Shown: positions 1 to 12,192, counted from the first letter of the stretch. The stretch: DNA of 64,000 bases from Quercus robur (GCF_932294415.1 NC_065542.1:51635406-51699405), one strand, 5' to 3'. A program made the numbers and translations. The notes: generated from the sequence alone by a model not told the origin.

Positions 1-154
1 ATCACTTTGTGTGCAATAGGTTTAATCCTTCTATTATATCTGAAATGTTGTTTAGACTCCTACAACGACCATGCCCAACAAAAATATCTTATTTGTTGAT
101 ACTGTATTTTGTTCACCCTCGTTTTATGTACAAAATATCAATTTTATCTCTAAA
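1..154. repeat. Left end of duplicated non-coding block A, copy 1
   Basis: This stretch is similar to 6450-6610, sharing a run beginning CACTTTGTGTGCAA and ending ATCTCTAAA. It is cut by the Helitron at 155-2117 and resumes at 2118. No coding potential is seen. Confidence 0.75.
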
Positions 155-311
155 CTAGCATTATGTCCGTGCGATGCACGGTTTAATCAAAATTCATATG
201 TAAATATTTTTTTTTATTAATTTACTTAAAAGTAGATAATAAAAATAAATGAATATTTTACTTTTAAGTTATATAATGAATGTATATTGTGTGAGACTTA
301 AGGTATCATAA

Positions 312-344
<33 letters not shown>

Positions 345-979
345 AATTGAATGGAAGATGGTAAAAATGCTTTAAAAAAATATATAAAATGATTTTCAAT
401 AATATATTGAACTTTAAAGCTCAATTAATCACATGTATTTAAATTATTAAACCTTGAATTTAATAATTAAAAACTATCGAAAGCAACAATTAAAATCATA
501 TTTAAGTGGAAATCTCAATTCAATCATTAAGAACAATCTAAATTACTAAATATTTAAAATTTTGAAGTAAAGAGACTCACATGAGAATTTAATTTTTTTT
601 CCTTGAAAGCATGAGAGAAAACACTGAAACTTGAAGTTTAAGTCTCGTGAGTATAAACTCATAAAACGTATAATTTTATTTTAAAAAAATAGCTAAATGA
701 ATTACAATTATATAATCAAAAGTAAAAATCATGCTAAATGTTTGTTGTGCGTGCCAAAAATGAGGTTATTGGGCTGAACCTCACTTGGGCTCACAATTTA
801 TTTATGAAGTGGGTTTAGGATTTCCTACTTTGGGTTGTTCTGAGCCCAAAAACCCAACTTAATTACCTCTCCTTCTGAAATATTTTACTCTTTCTATACT
901 ACTCCTACATTGACTTCACGCTTTCCCCCTCTCTGTATTCCCTGTTGCCTTGCGCACCTCTCAACAATCCTCTCTCCTC

Positions 980-1500
980 CTTAGCTTCTCTTATTTATAG
1001 TCTTACAATTAGTGGGGAGATATGATTACTCTTGTGGTTAGTGGTACAGGAGGTCCAATGTTATTATTGCTAAGTGGATGTTTAGTTGGGAGTGGGGTAT
1101 GGTAAGAATGGCATTGGAATTGACTCCCCACTTCAGGAGATCTTCCTGGCAGCGTTACTTCCCAAGGCAATACCGAGCATCTATGAATCCACCTTCTCGA
1201 GAGATCCGCACTTCTCGGCTGGGTTAGAGTTGACCGGCAGGGAATTACATTTGCAGTTCGTGTCATAATGGTACCATTGTGGTCTTTGAGTTTTGGAAGG
1301 GTACCAAGACTTATCTGGACCAAGGCCGTGGGCCCAATAGGACACATATGCGCACGCAAGGTCCTAAGGTCTAGGGCCCACGGCCCAACAAGGTTAAAGC
1401 CTCATATACATGGCTCCAATACATTGGATCTTACAAACACAGGAGCCCCAAGGGGAGTCGTGCCCCGTGCATTTGTGTATATGCATGAAAAAAGAACTGA
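980..1500. other. GC-richer segment inside the Helitron, origin unknown
   Basis: Base composition rises sharply compared with the AT-rich surroundings. Short open frames occur on both strands (for example 1009-1359 minus and 1268-1534 plus), but none resembles a protein I know. It may be a captured gene fragment or an LTR scrap. The repeated words GGGCCCA and GGTACC suggest an LTR-like origin, without proof. Confidence 0.35.
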
Positions 1501-1533
1501 ATTCAACATTTTTTTTTATTTTATATATATATA

Positions 1534-1866
1534 ATACACGTTGCTATTTTTATTTTATTTTTTATTTTATCATGATTAGATGGATTAGATGAAGAATTTG
1601 AGAAAGATTAGATTACACAATGTTGTTGCACTTTTTTTTTTATAATACATGTTGCTTTTTTTTTTTTTTTTTTTTAATATATATAAATGTTTTCTCTTAT
1701 GTGTAGTATAGTAATTAAATAAGGATTAGATGAATCAGATGAAGAATTTGAATTGTAATTAAATTAAGATATTTATCAACTTAGAAATTATAGGAGAAGA
1801 AAAATTATATATTTTTTTATAATATACGTTGCTTTTTTTTTTTTAATAATACACGTTGCTACCTTT

Positions 1867-1899
<33 letters not shown>

Positions 1900-2035
1900 G
1901 TTTTCTTTTACGTGTAGTATAGTGATAAAATAAGGATTAGATAGGTCAAATGAAGAATTTGAATTGTAATTAAATTAAGATATTTATCAACATAGAAATT
2001 ACAGGAAAGAAAAATTATATATTTTTTAAAAATCT
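1534..2035. repeat. Diverged tandem repeats of about 150-210 bp inside the Helitron
   Basis: The words GAAGAATTTGA (1591, 1741, 1952) and ATACACGTTGCT-like runs (1534, 1646, 1822, 1843) recur in the same order. They are separated by poly-T and TA runs. No coding content is seen. Confidence 0.6.
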
Positions 2036-2117
2036 AAAAAAAAAAATTCTACCATATGGTGCAACCACTTGGCGCAACCACGGTTTCTAAACCCAACTTT
2101 TATTATATAGTATATGA

Positions 2118-2810
2118 TATCAAAATCCACATTTTTCACCAAAAGGCTATGAAAATGATGAATGTGATCTCATTTATTTTATTTTATTTCAATTGGATGA
2201 CCAAATACCCAATTTCGCAATCTCAATGTGAAATGACCAAAAAATACCATTTTGAGACAAGATTAGTCTGAGTTGACTTGAAGTCAAGTAAAGTTAGAAT
2301 TTTCATCAAATCTTATTGGTTCCATCAATATCCATAATTTGGAAAGTTTTTTCTTAAATTTAACCAATTTTACTCTAGTCAACCTAGACTTGGTTCAAAA
2401 TAAATTGAAATCAAACTGTCCGATAGGGATAAAATCAACATTAATTTGTGAGTCATTAAATTCCCTTCAAACAACAATCCATGGTGGCTTGAAGTTGCAA
2501 TTAGAGCACAATTGCAGATCCGGATGTTAGATTAGAGAAAGAAATAGTGGAGTTGGCTGCAAGCAGAAACTTGGAGGGCTTGAGTACATAAATACTACTA
2601 GATTTGGAGAGTTTTATAAGTATTCTGTACTGTAACTTATTTAGTATTGGACGCATGAAAAATACAAAATTATACCACAGTTTTTTTTTTTTTTTTTTTT
2701 TCAAATTTGGGTATATATAATAGGATTTAAAACCCATATTATCTACTACATGCTGATTATTTTTAATCATTCATTATTTAATTTACAAAAGACTATCAAT
2801 TAATCTAACT
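2118..2810. repeat. Duplicated non-coding block A, copy 1 (continued)
   Basis: The block aligns by eye with 6611-7310 over its whole length with scattered substitutions and a few small indels. Open frames in it are short and not conserved between copies. It is an old segmental duplication of intergenic DNA. Confidence 0.8.
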
Positions 2811-2935
2811 CAAGGGCGGAGTCAGGGGGGTCGAGAGGGGGCAACTGCCCCCCTAACTCCTCCTAAAAGACCTTATAGTTGCTAATATTTAGGAACCATA
2901 AACGTTTTGCCCCCCTGCCATGGTAAAAACTAAAA
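2811..2935. mobile_element. Fragment of a hAT-like MITE
   Basis: The sequence GGGCGGAGTCAGGGGGG followed by GGGGGCAACTGCCCCCC matches the G/C-rich terminal part of the better preserved element at 30152-30780. The other end is not recognisable. Confidence 0.4.
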
Positions 2936-3130
2936 AAATGAAAAACCACTCTCTATTTGTATAAGACTTTCTTGACACGAATAATATGGAAAAAAAAAAA
3001 AAAAAATTCCTAACACAGTAAAACGCAATACTGGAGTCAAAAGCCTTATGTTTTATCTTTTTCATGCTATTCATGGAATCATGCCTTCTTTTTAGTGCTA
3101 GTCACCTGTTTAGAAAAGAAACAAAGTCAC

Positions 3131-3303
3131 CACCGAACACCCTTGGTACGATGGTTACTCCACAAGTATAAGTGCTTGTGGAGTGTGGGGGACCAGGGCC
3201 GGGGTTCAAGTCTCCAGGAGGGAACTTTATACACATATATATTTAGATTAGGCTAGAGTAGAATTCTATCTTGTATCAAAAAAAGAAAAAAAGAAAAGAA
3301 AAG
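3131..3303 (+). mobile_element. tRNA-derived SINE
   Basis: About 173 bp begins CACCGAACACCCTTGG and contains a box A-like segment (TGGTACGATGGTTACTC, near 3144-3160). A box B-like segment, GGTTCAAGTCTCC, lies near 3203-3215. The end is an A-rich tail of AAAAGAAAAG repeats. It is flanked by a perfect 17-bp target duplication, AAAAGAAACAAAGTCAC, at 3114-3130 and 3304-3320. Together these show a retroposed SINE rather than a tRNA gene. Confidence 0.9.
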
Positions 3304-3639
3304 AAAAGAAACAAAGTCACGCTCACGGCACTTTTAACGTTTCTTCTTTTTTATTTTTTCACTTCATTTTTTATTTATAGTCACAACATTTCAATTGATG
3401 GGTTTTATATTTTTTTACACAAATTACTGTTATTTAAAAATAACAATAAAAATCTTCCTAATGTCCTTGAATGGTACTAAAACCCTAAAGCCTCCAATGT
3501 CTTTTTTTTTTCCCTCTCTCTCTTGAAATTTCAATTTCAAACTCAAGAATTTTGTTATAAACCAAAATTTTAAACCAATCACATTCATTACTACATTAGT
3601 ATTTGTATGTTTTATGTAGTAAAACTTATGTAGTAAAAT

Positions 3640-4268
3640 TTCAAATTTGGATAAATATAATAGGATTTAAAACCCATATTATCTACTACATGCTGATTAT
3701 TTTTTATCATTCATTATTTGATTGATAAAAGACTACCGATTAATCTAACTGAAACTGAAAGCACAACTTTGTTTTAAGGCCATTTATATCATATTTGATA
3801 CAGGTGAGGTGATTACAAGCTATCATCATTCATCACAATAACATGCCTCTAGTGTTGAAAAAATAAATGCCAAAAAGAAAAAAGAAAAGAAAAAGATACA
3901 GTGTTTCAATATAGTAGCCTATCAACTACTCAATTTATGATTATCAATTAGAAGAAAATGAGTGGGCTCTTAGTTAATTATATTAGTAATTTCACATTCC
4001 AAGTTGGATACTTGGACTGTGATTGATGGTACTTCCACTTCCACATTGGATGTTTGGACCAGATAATTTTTCCGCCGTGTTTGACACTTCACTTGATATT
4101 AAAATTTTCCTACTTTTCCACTTTATGGTTTTCCTCGTTGGATGAACTTTTTTTGGAGCATGATAAATTCCATCGTGTTTGATACTGAAAGATTTTTCCA
4201 TTTTTCCGCTCTGTTTGTCACTTTGCTTTTTACCTATTTCCACATTGAATGTACGGGTCATATCCTTA
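3640..4268. repeat. Duplicated non-coding block B, copy 1
   Basis: It is similar to 5050-5717 and to 7200-7377 joined to 9967-10430. Shared words include AGTGGGCTCTTAGTTAAT and CACATTGAATGTACGGG. It continues after the MITE, at 4737-5045. No gene is supported. Confidence 0.75.
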
Positions 4269-4278
4269 ATTCATACGT

Positions 4279-4726
4279 GGACAAAATGGGCTTTTGCCCT
4301 TTTCGGGTAAATTAATTAGCTTTATACTCCTTTCCCAAACTAAGTAGGGAAATGTCACTATTTTAAAACTCGATTTATGATAAATCGAGTTAGAAAAAAA
4401 GAAATTTCTAAAACCCTATAGTGGCATTTTAACGAGTCTATAGTGACGTTTTTAAGACCTATAGTGACGTTTTTTAACTTGATTTCAATGAAATCGAGTT
4501 ATAAGTAATTTTTTTACCTATAACTTGATTTCATTGAGGTCGAGTTAAAAAACGTCACTATAAGTCTTAAAAAACGTCACTATGGGTTCCTTAAAATGCT
4601 ACTATAGGGCCTAACTCGATTTATCATAAATCGAGTTTTAAAAAAGGGGCATTTCCCTACTTAGTTTGGGAAAGGGGGTATAAAGCTAATTAATTTGCCC
4701 TGAAAGGGAAAAAGCCCAATTTGTCC
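4279..4726. mobile_element. Foldback MITE with 10-bp target duplication (Mutator-like)
   Basis: This 448-bp element has inverted repeats running almost to its centre. The outer ends are GGACAAAATGGGC and its complement. The flanks ATTCATACGT (4269-4278) and ATTCATACAT (4727-4736) form a target duplication of 9-10 bp with one mismatch. The related locus near 10427-10440 is the empty site, reading ATTCATACGTTGATACC. Each arm carries a small palindrome, AACTCGATTTATGATAAATC plus GAGTT. A 9-10 bp duplication with long TIRs fits a Mutator-type MITE. Confidence 0.85.
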
Positions 4727-4736
4727 ATTCATACAT

Positions 4737-5045
4737 TGATACCCTATTTTCTGACTGTCTTGTTATACGTGTTAAAACAAGCAAGCAAGATATCCCTTAA
4801 GTCATGGCTGTCAAAAATAGGGTAAATGGAAAAGTGATATTAAGGGTGGACCGGTGAAAATCAATAAAAAGTTGGTTACATTAATAATTTGTAAAAATGT
4901 TATAAAATAGTTTGTAATTGTAGCATTACTCTTAACAACTTTTCACATAGACTTTATTGTGATTTTTGTGAAACTATTGTGTTCATAACTTTCATTAATA
5001 TGTAACCCGTGTTTACACACATAAGAAATAAAAAATTAAACCACT
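4737..5045. repeat. Duplicated non-coding block B, copy 1 (right part)
   Basis: It aligns with 10438-10745 (shared CCTTAAGTCATGGCTGTCAA). No gene is seen. Confidence 0.7.
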
Positions 5046-5049
5046 GGTG

Positions 5050-5717
5050 TTTTTCTTCTTTTAAATTTGGATAAATATAATTGGATTTAAAACCTATGTT
5101 ATCTACTACAATGATTACTTATTATCATTCATTATTTGATAGACAAAATACTTTACCAATTAATCTAACTAAAACCTACAACAGAACTTTGTTTTAAGGC
5201 CACCTTTACCATATTTGATACAAGTGATTACAAGATATCATCACAAACATGCCTCCAGGCTCCAGTATTTAGAAAATAAATGCCAAAAAAAAGAAAAAAA
5301 AAAAAAAAGATATAGTGTTTCAATATATTAGCCTATCAACTACTCAATTTATGATTAGTTTGGGCTTCAATCGTGTTAAACGGTTCAGTTTGCTTTGAAT
5401 TAGTCAATTAATAGAAAATGAGCGTCTGTGTATCACTCTTTCACGGGAGGGCTCTTCGTCTCTTACAGTTAATGATACTAAAAATTCCACGTCCACATTG
5501 GCTGTTTGGACCAGATAATTCTTTCCACCGTGTTTGACACTTCGCATAATTTTTTTTTTTTTTTTCCAGCCCGGTTTCGCACTTTGCCTTTTCCTGGTTT
5601 TCCACATTGGATGAGCTTTGGACTTTGGAGCATGATAATTTTCCATCGTGTGTGACTCTTGGAAAGATTCTTTTATTCTTACGCTCTGTTTGTCAATTTG
5701 CTTTTTACCTATATATG
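5050..5717. repeat. Duplicated non-coding block B, copy 2
   Basis: Partial copy of block B aligned with 3640-4250. It is interrupted by a second foldback MITE, and block sequence resumes for about 40 bp at 6146. Confidence 0.7.
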
Positions 5718-6145
5718 GAGAAAATAGGCAAATGCCCTAAAAAAAAAAAAAAAATCCAGTATTTTGCCCAATTTTCCAAACTAATTAGGGAAATATCACT
5801 CTTTTGAAACTCGATTTTCTCAAAATCGAGTTATAAAAAAAAAAAAAAATTCTAGATTCCTATAGTGACGTTTTAAGGACCTATGGTGGCATTTTGTAAC
5901 TTGATCTCCATGAAGTCGAGTTACATGGAATTTTTTTTTTCTTTTTTTTACCTATAACTCGAGTTCAAGGAGCTCAAGTTTCAAAACGCCACTATATGTC
6001 TTTAAAACGTCACTGTAGGCTCCTTAAAAAGGCCACTATAGGGCTTAACTCGATTTTGAGAAAATCGAGTTTCAAAATAGGGGCATTTCCCTAATTAGTT
6101 TGAGAAATGAGGCAAAATGCTGGATTTTTTTTTAAAAGGGTATCC
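5718..6145. mobile_element. Foldback MITE, same family as 4279-4726
   Basis: The inverted arms share CAAACTAATTAGGGAAAT and the small palindrome formed by ACTCGATTTT and AAAATCGAGT. It sits in block B where copy 1 reads TTTTTACCTATTTCCACATT. The exact ends and target duplication are blurred by T/A runs, so the coordinates are approximate. Confidence 0.65.
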
Positions 6146-6445
6146 ACATTGAATGTATGAGCCATATCCTTAATTCATGTCTACACTGAAACTATTTTTT
6201 CATTAAGATGTTGGTCACTCACAAACACCAGATTGATTTATTTCCAGAAAAGAACATCTATACAATATATCCTGTTGCACCATGTCATTAAGTCACTATC
6301 AATATATTCTATTATGAGTAGTTTTTATTGCACGCAAACTATTTTACACACCTTCAAAAGCAATTGAAATCATGATTTCCATGCAAAAATCATGACTTGA
6401 AATCATGATTTGAGTTGTTTATTGGGGTTGTGTAAAACAGTGTAA
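6146..6445. other. Intergenic, nothing recognised
   Basis: The first 40 bp belong to block B. The rest is AT-rich unique-looking sequence with no open frame of note. Confidence 0.5.
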
Positions 6446-7377
6446 AACACTTTGTGTGCAACAGGTTTAATCATTTTATTATATCTAAAAAATGTTGTTT
6501 AGAGTCTTTAGACTCCGACAACGGCCATATCCAACAAAGATATCTTATTTGTTGATACCGTATTTTGTTGACCCTCGTTTTATGTGCAAAATATCAATTT
6601 TATCTCTAAATATCAAAATCCACATTTTTCATCAAAAGACTATGAGAATGATGAAAGGGATCTCATTTATTTTATTTCAATTGGATGAACATATACCCAA
6701 TTTTGCAATCTCGATGTGAAATGACCAAAAAAAAAAAAAATTACCATTTTGAGACAAAATTAGTCTGACTTGACTTGAAGCCAAGTAAAATTGCAATTTT
6801 CATCAAATCTTATTATTTTCCATCAATATCCATAATTTGGAAAGTTAAATTTCTTAAATTTAACCAAAGTTTACTCTGGTCAACCCAGACTTGGTTCAAA
6901 ATAAATTGAAATCAAACCGTCCAATATGGATAAAATCAAGATTAATTTATGAGTCATTAACTTCCCTTCAAACAACAGTCCATAGTGGCTTGAAGTTGCA
7001 ATTAGAGCACAATTGCAGATCTGGACGTTAGATTAGAGAAAGAACTAGTAGGGTCGGTTGCAAGCAGAAATTTGGAGAGCTTGGGTACATAAATACTACT
7101 AGATTTGGAGGGTTTTATAAGTATTATGTACGGTAACTTATTTAGTATCAGACACATAAAAAATACAAAATTATACCATAGTTTTTTTTTTTTTTAATTT
7201 TAAATTTGGATAAATATAATAGGATTAAAGACCCATATTATCTACTATGCTGATTACTTTTTTATCATTCATTATTTGATTGACAAAAGACTACCAATTA
7301 ATCTAACTGAAACTAACAGTAAAGCTTTGTTTTAAGGTAATTTATACCATATTTGATACAGGTGAGGCAGTGGCGAC
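6446..7377. repeat. Duplicated block A copy 2 joined to block B copy 3
   Basis: 6446-7200 matches 1-154 plus 2118-2690 without the Helitron. 7200-7377 matches 3640-3815. The block B part continues at 9967 after the hAT-like insertion. Confidence 0.8.
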
Positions 7378-8297
7378 GCAATGTTATGCTTAGGGTGTTC
7401 CCAGGAACACCCTGACTTGGAAAAAAAAATTTATATATAATAATTAAAATTTTTTTATTTGTTTACCCTTAAAAAAAAAAAAAAAGGAACACCCTCAAAT
7501 TAAAAAAAAAAAAAAAAAAAAATCTCAACTAAAATCTAAAAAAAAAAAAAAAAAAAAAAAATTGTAACAGAGCAAAACAACGGACGGCAAGCCCAACATC
7601 AAGCCAACGGGACGACAAGCCCAACATTAAGCCCACGGCAAGCCCAACAGATTACAGAGGAAGCAAATCCACGGATTCTCACCAAAAAAAAAAAAAAAAA
7701 ACCAAACCCCAATACAGAGCAACGGCCAAAATGGGAAATTAACCCTGATTTTCAAATATTATAATTAGTAGGCCACGTTTTCAAACTATATTTTTTACTA
7801 GTATCTCGAGTCTAAGAGGCTCGATTTAAGGCCTATAAATCGAGTCTCAAAGACTCGATTTTCATGGGTTGATCAAGTCTGATGTGGCATTTTTTTCACG
7901 TGACGACCACCTGGAAATCGAGTCTCTAAGACTCGATTTATATAATGTTTTCTCTTTTCCGATTCCCAGCACGTGTATGATGGGTTCCGTTCCTTATTAT
8001 TATTTTCATCATCTCACATTTTCTTACCCAGCAAAAAATTTCTTGGTGCTACTATTAGAGCAAGAGCCGCCTTCCAAGAACATCAAGCCTTGGACGACGA
8101 GGTCTGGCCTGAACATTAAGCCTTCCAAGAGCAAGACTGGCCTGGGTCGCGTGGGCCGCAGTAGCGCGACCCAGGTCTTTCTCTTTCGGATCTGATGGGT
8201 TCTTTCTCTCTCTGATCTAATGGGTTCTTTCTTGCTCTGATCTGAATCTGATCTAATGGGTTCTTTCTTTCTTTGATTTGATGGCTCTGATCTAATG

Positions 8298-8342
<45 letters not shown>

Positions 8343-9966
8343 CTGGATTTTAGGTGGTTGTTGGGGGTAGATTTGGATGGATGTTTTGTACTAGCTGATC
8401 TCTGATTTGTGTTTGTGTTTTGTACTTGCTAAAATTTCATCTTTTCAGTCTGAATGATTTAAAAAATAAATTGAGTCTTTGAGCGTAGATATATAAATTA
8501 AGTTTCTAAGACTCGATTTCCAGGTGGACAAACTGCCACCTTGGACCCGATCAGAACATGAAAACCGACCCTCAAAGACTCAATTTATAGTCCAAAATCG
8601 AGCCTCTTAGTCTCGAGATGCTAGTAAAAAATATAGTTTGAAAACGTGGCCTACTAATTATAATGTTTGAAAATCAGGGTTAATTACCCTGAAATGCCCA
8701 AAGCAAATCACTAAATCAGAAACCTCAAATCAGTAAATCAGTACATCAGAAATCACTAAAGCTAAAGTAAACCTAAAAACAGAGCAACAAAGCAATGCCT
8801 CCCCTAAGAAGTTAGATCGGTCTAGTCGCAGTCTAGAGCACATCGTCGCTCATCAGAGATTGGTCACACCATCATGTCTCTCGCACCTCGCTTGTCGTCG
8901 GAGATCGCCCCTTGTCGTCGTCGCTCGCTCCTCATCGGAGATTGCGCGACTTCAGGCCTCCCTGCTCAGTTGCTCCTGCTCTGATGCTCGATGCTCCCTC
9001 CCTCAAGGTATTTCTCTCTCTGACTCTCTCTCAATCTCTCAGTCTCTCAATCTCTCTTTATCTGAATCCACAAATGAAAACTATGAAATGAAATAATGAA
9101 TGAGTGATGAGTCTCTCTCTCTTTATTCTTTAAGAGTCTAAAACTCTCTCTCTCTCTTTTGAACTGGCTGCGATTGGCTGGCCGAATGCTTTATTAATAT
9201 TTTGCTTTTTGCCATTTTTTTTTTTTTTTGTCTTTTTGAATTTGGCTTTATCTTATCCATTGGTGTTGGTGTGTGTTGATGTTGGTGAGATATTAATTGT
9301 CTTTTAGTGTAATGTGTATTGTGATTTGTGGTTGTGAAATTTTTTGATTTGTAGCTGGCTCTTGTGACTGGGGCATCACAACATGAGGCATGAGGCATTG
9401 AGGCTTGTGTTTGTCTGTGACTCTGTTGAGTGGGGTGGGGGTAGATGGGCACATAGGGCCGGGCAGCACAATATAATTAATGACAAATAAATTAAAGCAA
9501 TATAGTTTATTGATAGGCTAAACAACAATAATTAAAGCAGTATAATTAACCAATACGTTATAAAAGATAAATAAATTAAATTATGTTAGGCTAAACAACA
9601 ATTAATAATTTTATAATTAATGAAACAACAATATAACAAATTATAGTTTATAAAAGGCAAATAAATTAATGAAACTACTAAACAATAATAATTAATAATT
9701 TTATTAATATTTCAAATGAACTTATAGTTTATTGTACAGATACCTCTGTTTGTTTCTTTTCTTTTCATTTTTTTTCCTTTTGAGGTTTTTCGGTGTACAA
9801 AATTAAAATTTGTTTTGGTTTTAAGAACATTTTTTTTTTCCAAATCTTAAATTTCGGCTGGTATTTACTGAAACATCCCGAAACACCCGAAATAGACTGA
9901 AATGATCCGAAATTTTTTCAAAGTGGAATAGGAACACCCTGGACAAAATTCCTGAAGTCGCCATTG
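7378..9966. mobile_element. Non-autonomous hAT-like element, 2.6 kb
   Basis: The termini are CAGTGGCGAC at the left and GTCGCCATTG at the right, an imperfect 10-bp inverted repeat. The flanks AGGTGAGG (7370-7377) and AAGTGAGG (9967-9974) form an 8-bp target duplication with one mismatch. The uninterrupted site is present in block B copy 1 near 3805-3820 (CAGGTGAGGTGATTAC). No transposase is visible. The interior holds poly-A/T tracts, a nested foldback unit (7731-8701) and short unrecognised open frames (8860-9096, 9138-9452). Confidence 0.8.
7731..8701. mobile_element. Nested foldback element with about 220-bp inverted arms
   Basis: 7731-7950 and 8465-8701 are inverted copies of each other, including AATTAGTAGGCCACG and its complement. 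Both arms carry repeated ACTCGATTT/AAATCGAGT words like the foldbacks at 4279 and 5718. The loop (7960-8460) has repeats of GATCTAATGGGTT and a long T tract. The open frame 7869-8195 crosses the arm and is not a credible gene. The target duplication is not clear. Confidence 0.7.
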
Positions 9967-10745
9967 AAGTGAGGTGATTACAAGCTATCATCACAATGCC
10001 TCTAGTGTTTAAAAAATAAATACCAAAAAAGAAAAAGAAATAAAGATATAGTGTTTTAATATAGTAGTCTATTTACTATTCAATTTATGATTATCAATTA
10101 GAAGAAAATGAGTGGGCTCTTAGTTAATGATATTAATAACTTCACATTCCAACTTGGATGCTTGGACTATGATTGATGGTACTTCCACTTCCACATTGGA
10201 TGTTTGGAAAAGATAATTTTTTCCACCGTGTTTGACACTTCACTTGATATTAAAATTTTCCTGCCCAGTTTTCCACTTTCCTGGTTTTCCACTTTGGATG
10301 AACTTTTTTTGGAGCATGATAAATTTCCATCGTGTTTGACACTCAAAAGATTTTTCTATTTTTCCGCTCTGTTTGTCACTTTGCTTTTTACCTATTTCCA
10401 CATTGAATGTACGGGTCATACCCTTAATTCATACGTTGATACCCTGTTTTGACCGCCTTGTTTTACGTGTTAAACAAGCAATATTTCCCTTAAGTCATGG
10501 CTGTCAAAATAGAGTAAATGAAAAAAAGTGATATTAAAGGTAGGCGGTGAAAATCAATAAGAAGTTAGCCATATTAATAATTTGTGAGAATGTTATAAAA
10601 TAGTTTGTGACTGTAGCATTACTTTTAATAACTTGTCACATATATATCAAAAACAACTTGTCACATAGACTCTATTGTGATTTTTGTGAAACTGTTGTGT
10701 TCATAACTTTCACTAGTATGTAACTAGTGCTTATGCACATGAATG
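9967..10745. repeat. Duplicated block B copy 3 (continued)
   Basis: It aligns with 3810-4268 joined to 4737-5045 and lacks the foldback MITE. It therefore serves as the empty site for that element. Confidence 0.75.
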
Positions 10746-11110
10746 ATAAATTGTATAGTCATACCATTGATGTTAATTTGGGTTATTAAATATATAGAAC
10801 ATTAGTTCGACCAGGAAATTTGGAGGTACTAAAATGATTTTTCCTTATAATTTTAATGATATTGGTTACGCCAAATTTTTCATTATACTGTTGTTATCTA
10901 TATAATTTTTAAAATCATTATTAGACACTACATATACTATATCAATTCACTATTATTGTTCATGAAATTCTACTAAATACAACACAAAATAAAAGAATAA
11001 ATTGGTTCAATAGTATTTCCTAAATTGAATGGGAATAAATGCATGGAATTGTTTAGCTCAATTATAGTTTATTACGTTTAAGATCTTCATATGCAAAATA
11101 TCTAAATAGA
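10746..11110. other. AT-rich intergenic, nothing recognised
   Basis: No open frame, repeat or promoter-like feature could be supported. Confidence 0.5.
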
Positions 11111-11520
11111 AACAATATAAAAAATATATACTCATTAGTTCAAAAAAAAAAAAAAAATAACAACAAAAATCAAACAATTTAATTTGTATGAAAAGCTAAC
11201 AAAGGCAAAATATAATTTTGATTTTAATCAAAGTTTCTCAAAGCTTTGGTTATATATATATATACATCATCCAATAACTTGTTATTGAATTCATATTTTA
11301 AAAATTCTACCGATGGATTACATGTTCAATATGTTTTTAACATGTATACCAATATTTTGATATTCATGCTAATCAGTTGAAACAGTATAAAAAATATATA
11401 CTCATTAGTTCAAAAAAAAAAAAAAATAACAACAAAAATCTAAACAATTTAATTTGTACGAAAAGCTAACAAAGGCAAAATATAATTTTGATTCTAATAA
11501 AAGTTTCTCAAAGCTTTGGT

Positions 11521-11560
<40 letters not shown>

Positions 11561-11677
11561 CACTCCATTCAATAACTTGTTGTTGAATTCATATTTTAAA
11601 AATTCTACCAATGGATTACATGTTCAATATGTTTTTAACATATATATCAATATTATGATATTCATGCTAATTAGTTG
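11111..11677. repeat. Tandem duplication, two copies of about 270-290 bp
   Basis: The unit beginning TATAAAAAATATATACTCATT occurs at about 11117 and 11386. Both copies end near TGATATTCATGCTAA. They differ mainly in the length of a TA run. The open frames inside are TA-repeat artefacts. Confidence 0.85.
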
Positions 11678-12192
11678 TCTATTCAATCCATAAATTTATT
11701 TTTTATGCATTATTTAAAATACAAAAACTTGAATTTAAATAATTGATTGATGACATGACTATTAATATTTAATCATCTTAAAATTTTGCAAGCATGAAGA
11801 ATGCACGAAAATAATATAATCCAATGGTTGATTTGTTAAAATTCACATTTAATTACAAAATATTGAGTAGTGTAACATTACTTAAAGTTACATTAGGTGT
11901 AACTTGAACCTAACCTATATATATTATTTAGGTTTATTTATATTGTATACCTTGTTTTTTACACTGAATTAACTCACTTGGTACAAAATTTTAAAAAATT
12001 TTGATTAGATAAGACACATGGCGTAAAATTAAATTCTAATTGAAATCCAATTTTTATACTAAATAAACTCACTTGGCACAAAAATTTAAAAGCTTAAATT
12101 AGATGAGACATATGACGCAAAATTAGACTTTAATTGAATTCCAATTTGAAATCAAATTGGATTTTCTCTCAGTTTTGGCTATTAATATATAC
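11678..12192. other. AT-rich intergenic, nothing firm
   Basis: Similar AT-rich phrases (AATTGGATTTTCT, TTGGCTATT) recur here and at 13550-13770. This suggests parts of the same Helitron-type repeats. Confidence 0.4.

Larger units (their letters stand above)
155..2117 (-). mobile_element. Non-autonomous Helitron
   Basis: Read on the minus strand the element starts with TC (2117-2116) and ends with CTAG (158-155). Just inside the 3' end is the perfect hairpin CCGTGC-at-GCACGG followed by 8 bases, as in Helitrons. The flanks are A on one side and T on the other. The related block at 6601-6620 reads ATCTCTAAA-TATCAAAA without interruption, which is the empty site. No RepHel protein is visible, so the element is non-autonomous. 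The inside holds AT-rich repeats and one GC-richer segment near 980-1500. Confidence 0.85.

Noticed and set aside
3131..3303. tRNA gene
   Set aside because: A- and B-box-like segments are present, but no cloverleaf closes, and the A-rich tail with a 17-bp target duplication shows a SINE.
5718..6145. MicroRNA precursor
   Set aside because: Long complementary arms could fold, but the structure is a MITE with a second copy at 4279. Without small-RNA data a miRNA call is not justified.
8860..9452. Possible gene inside the hAT-like element
   Set aside because: Two short frames on opposite strands have no recognisable domain. CT-rich low complexity explains their length.
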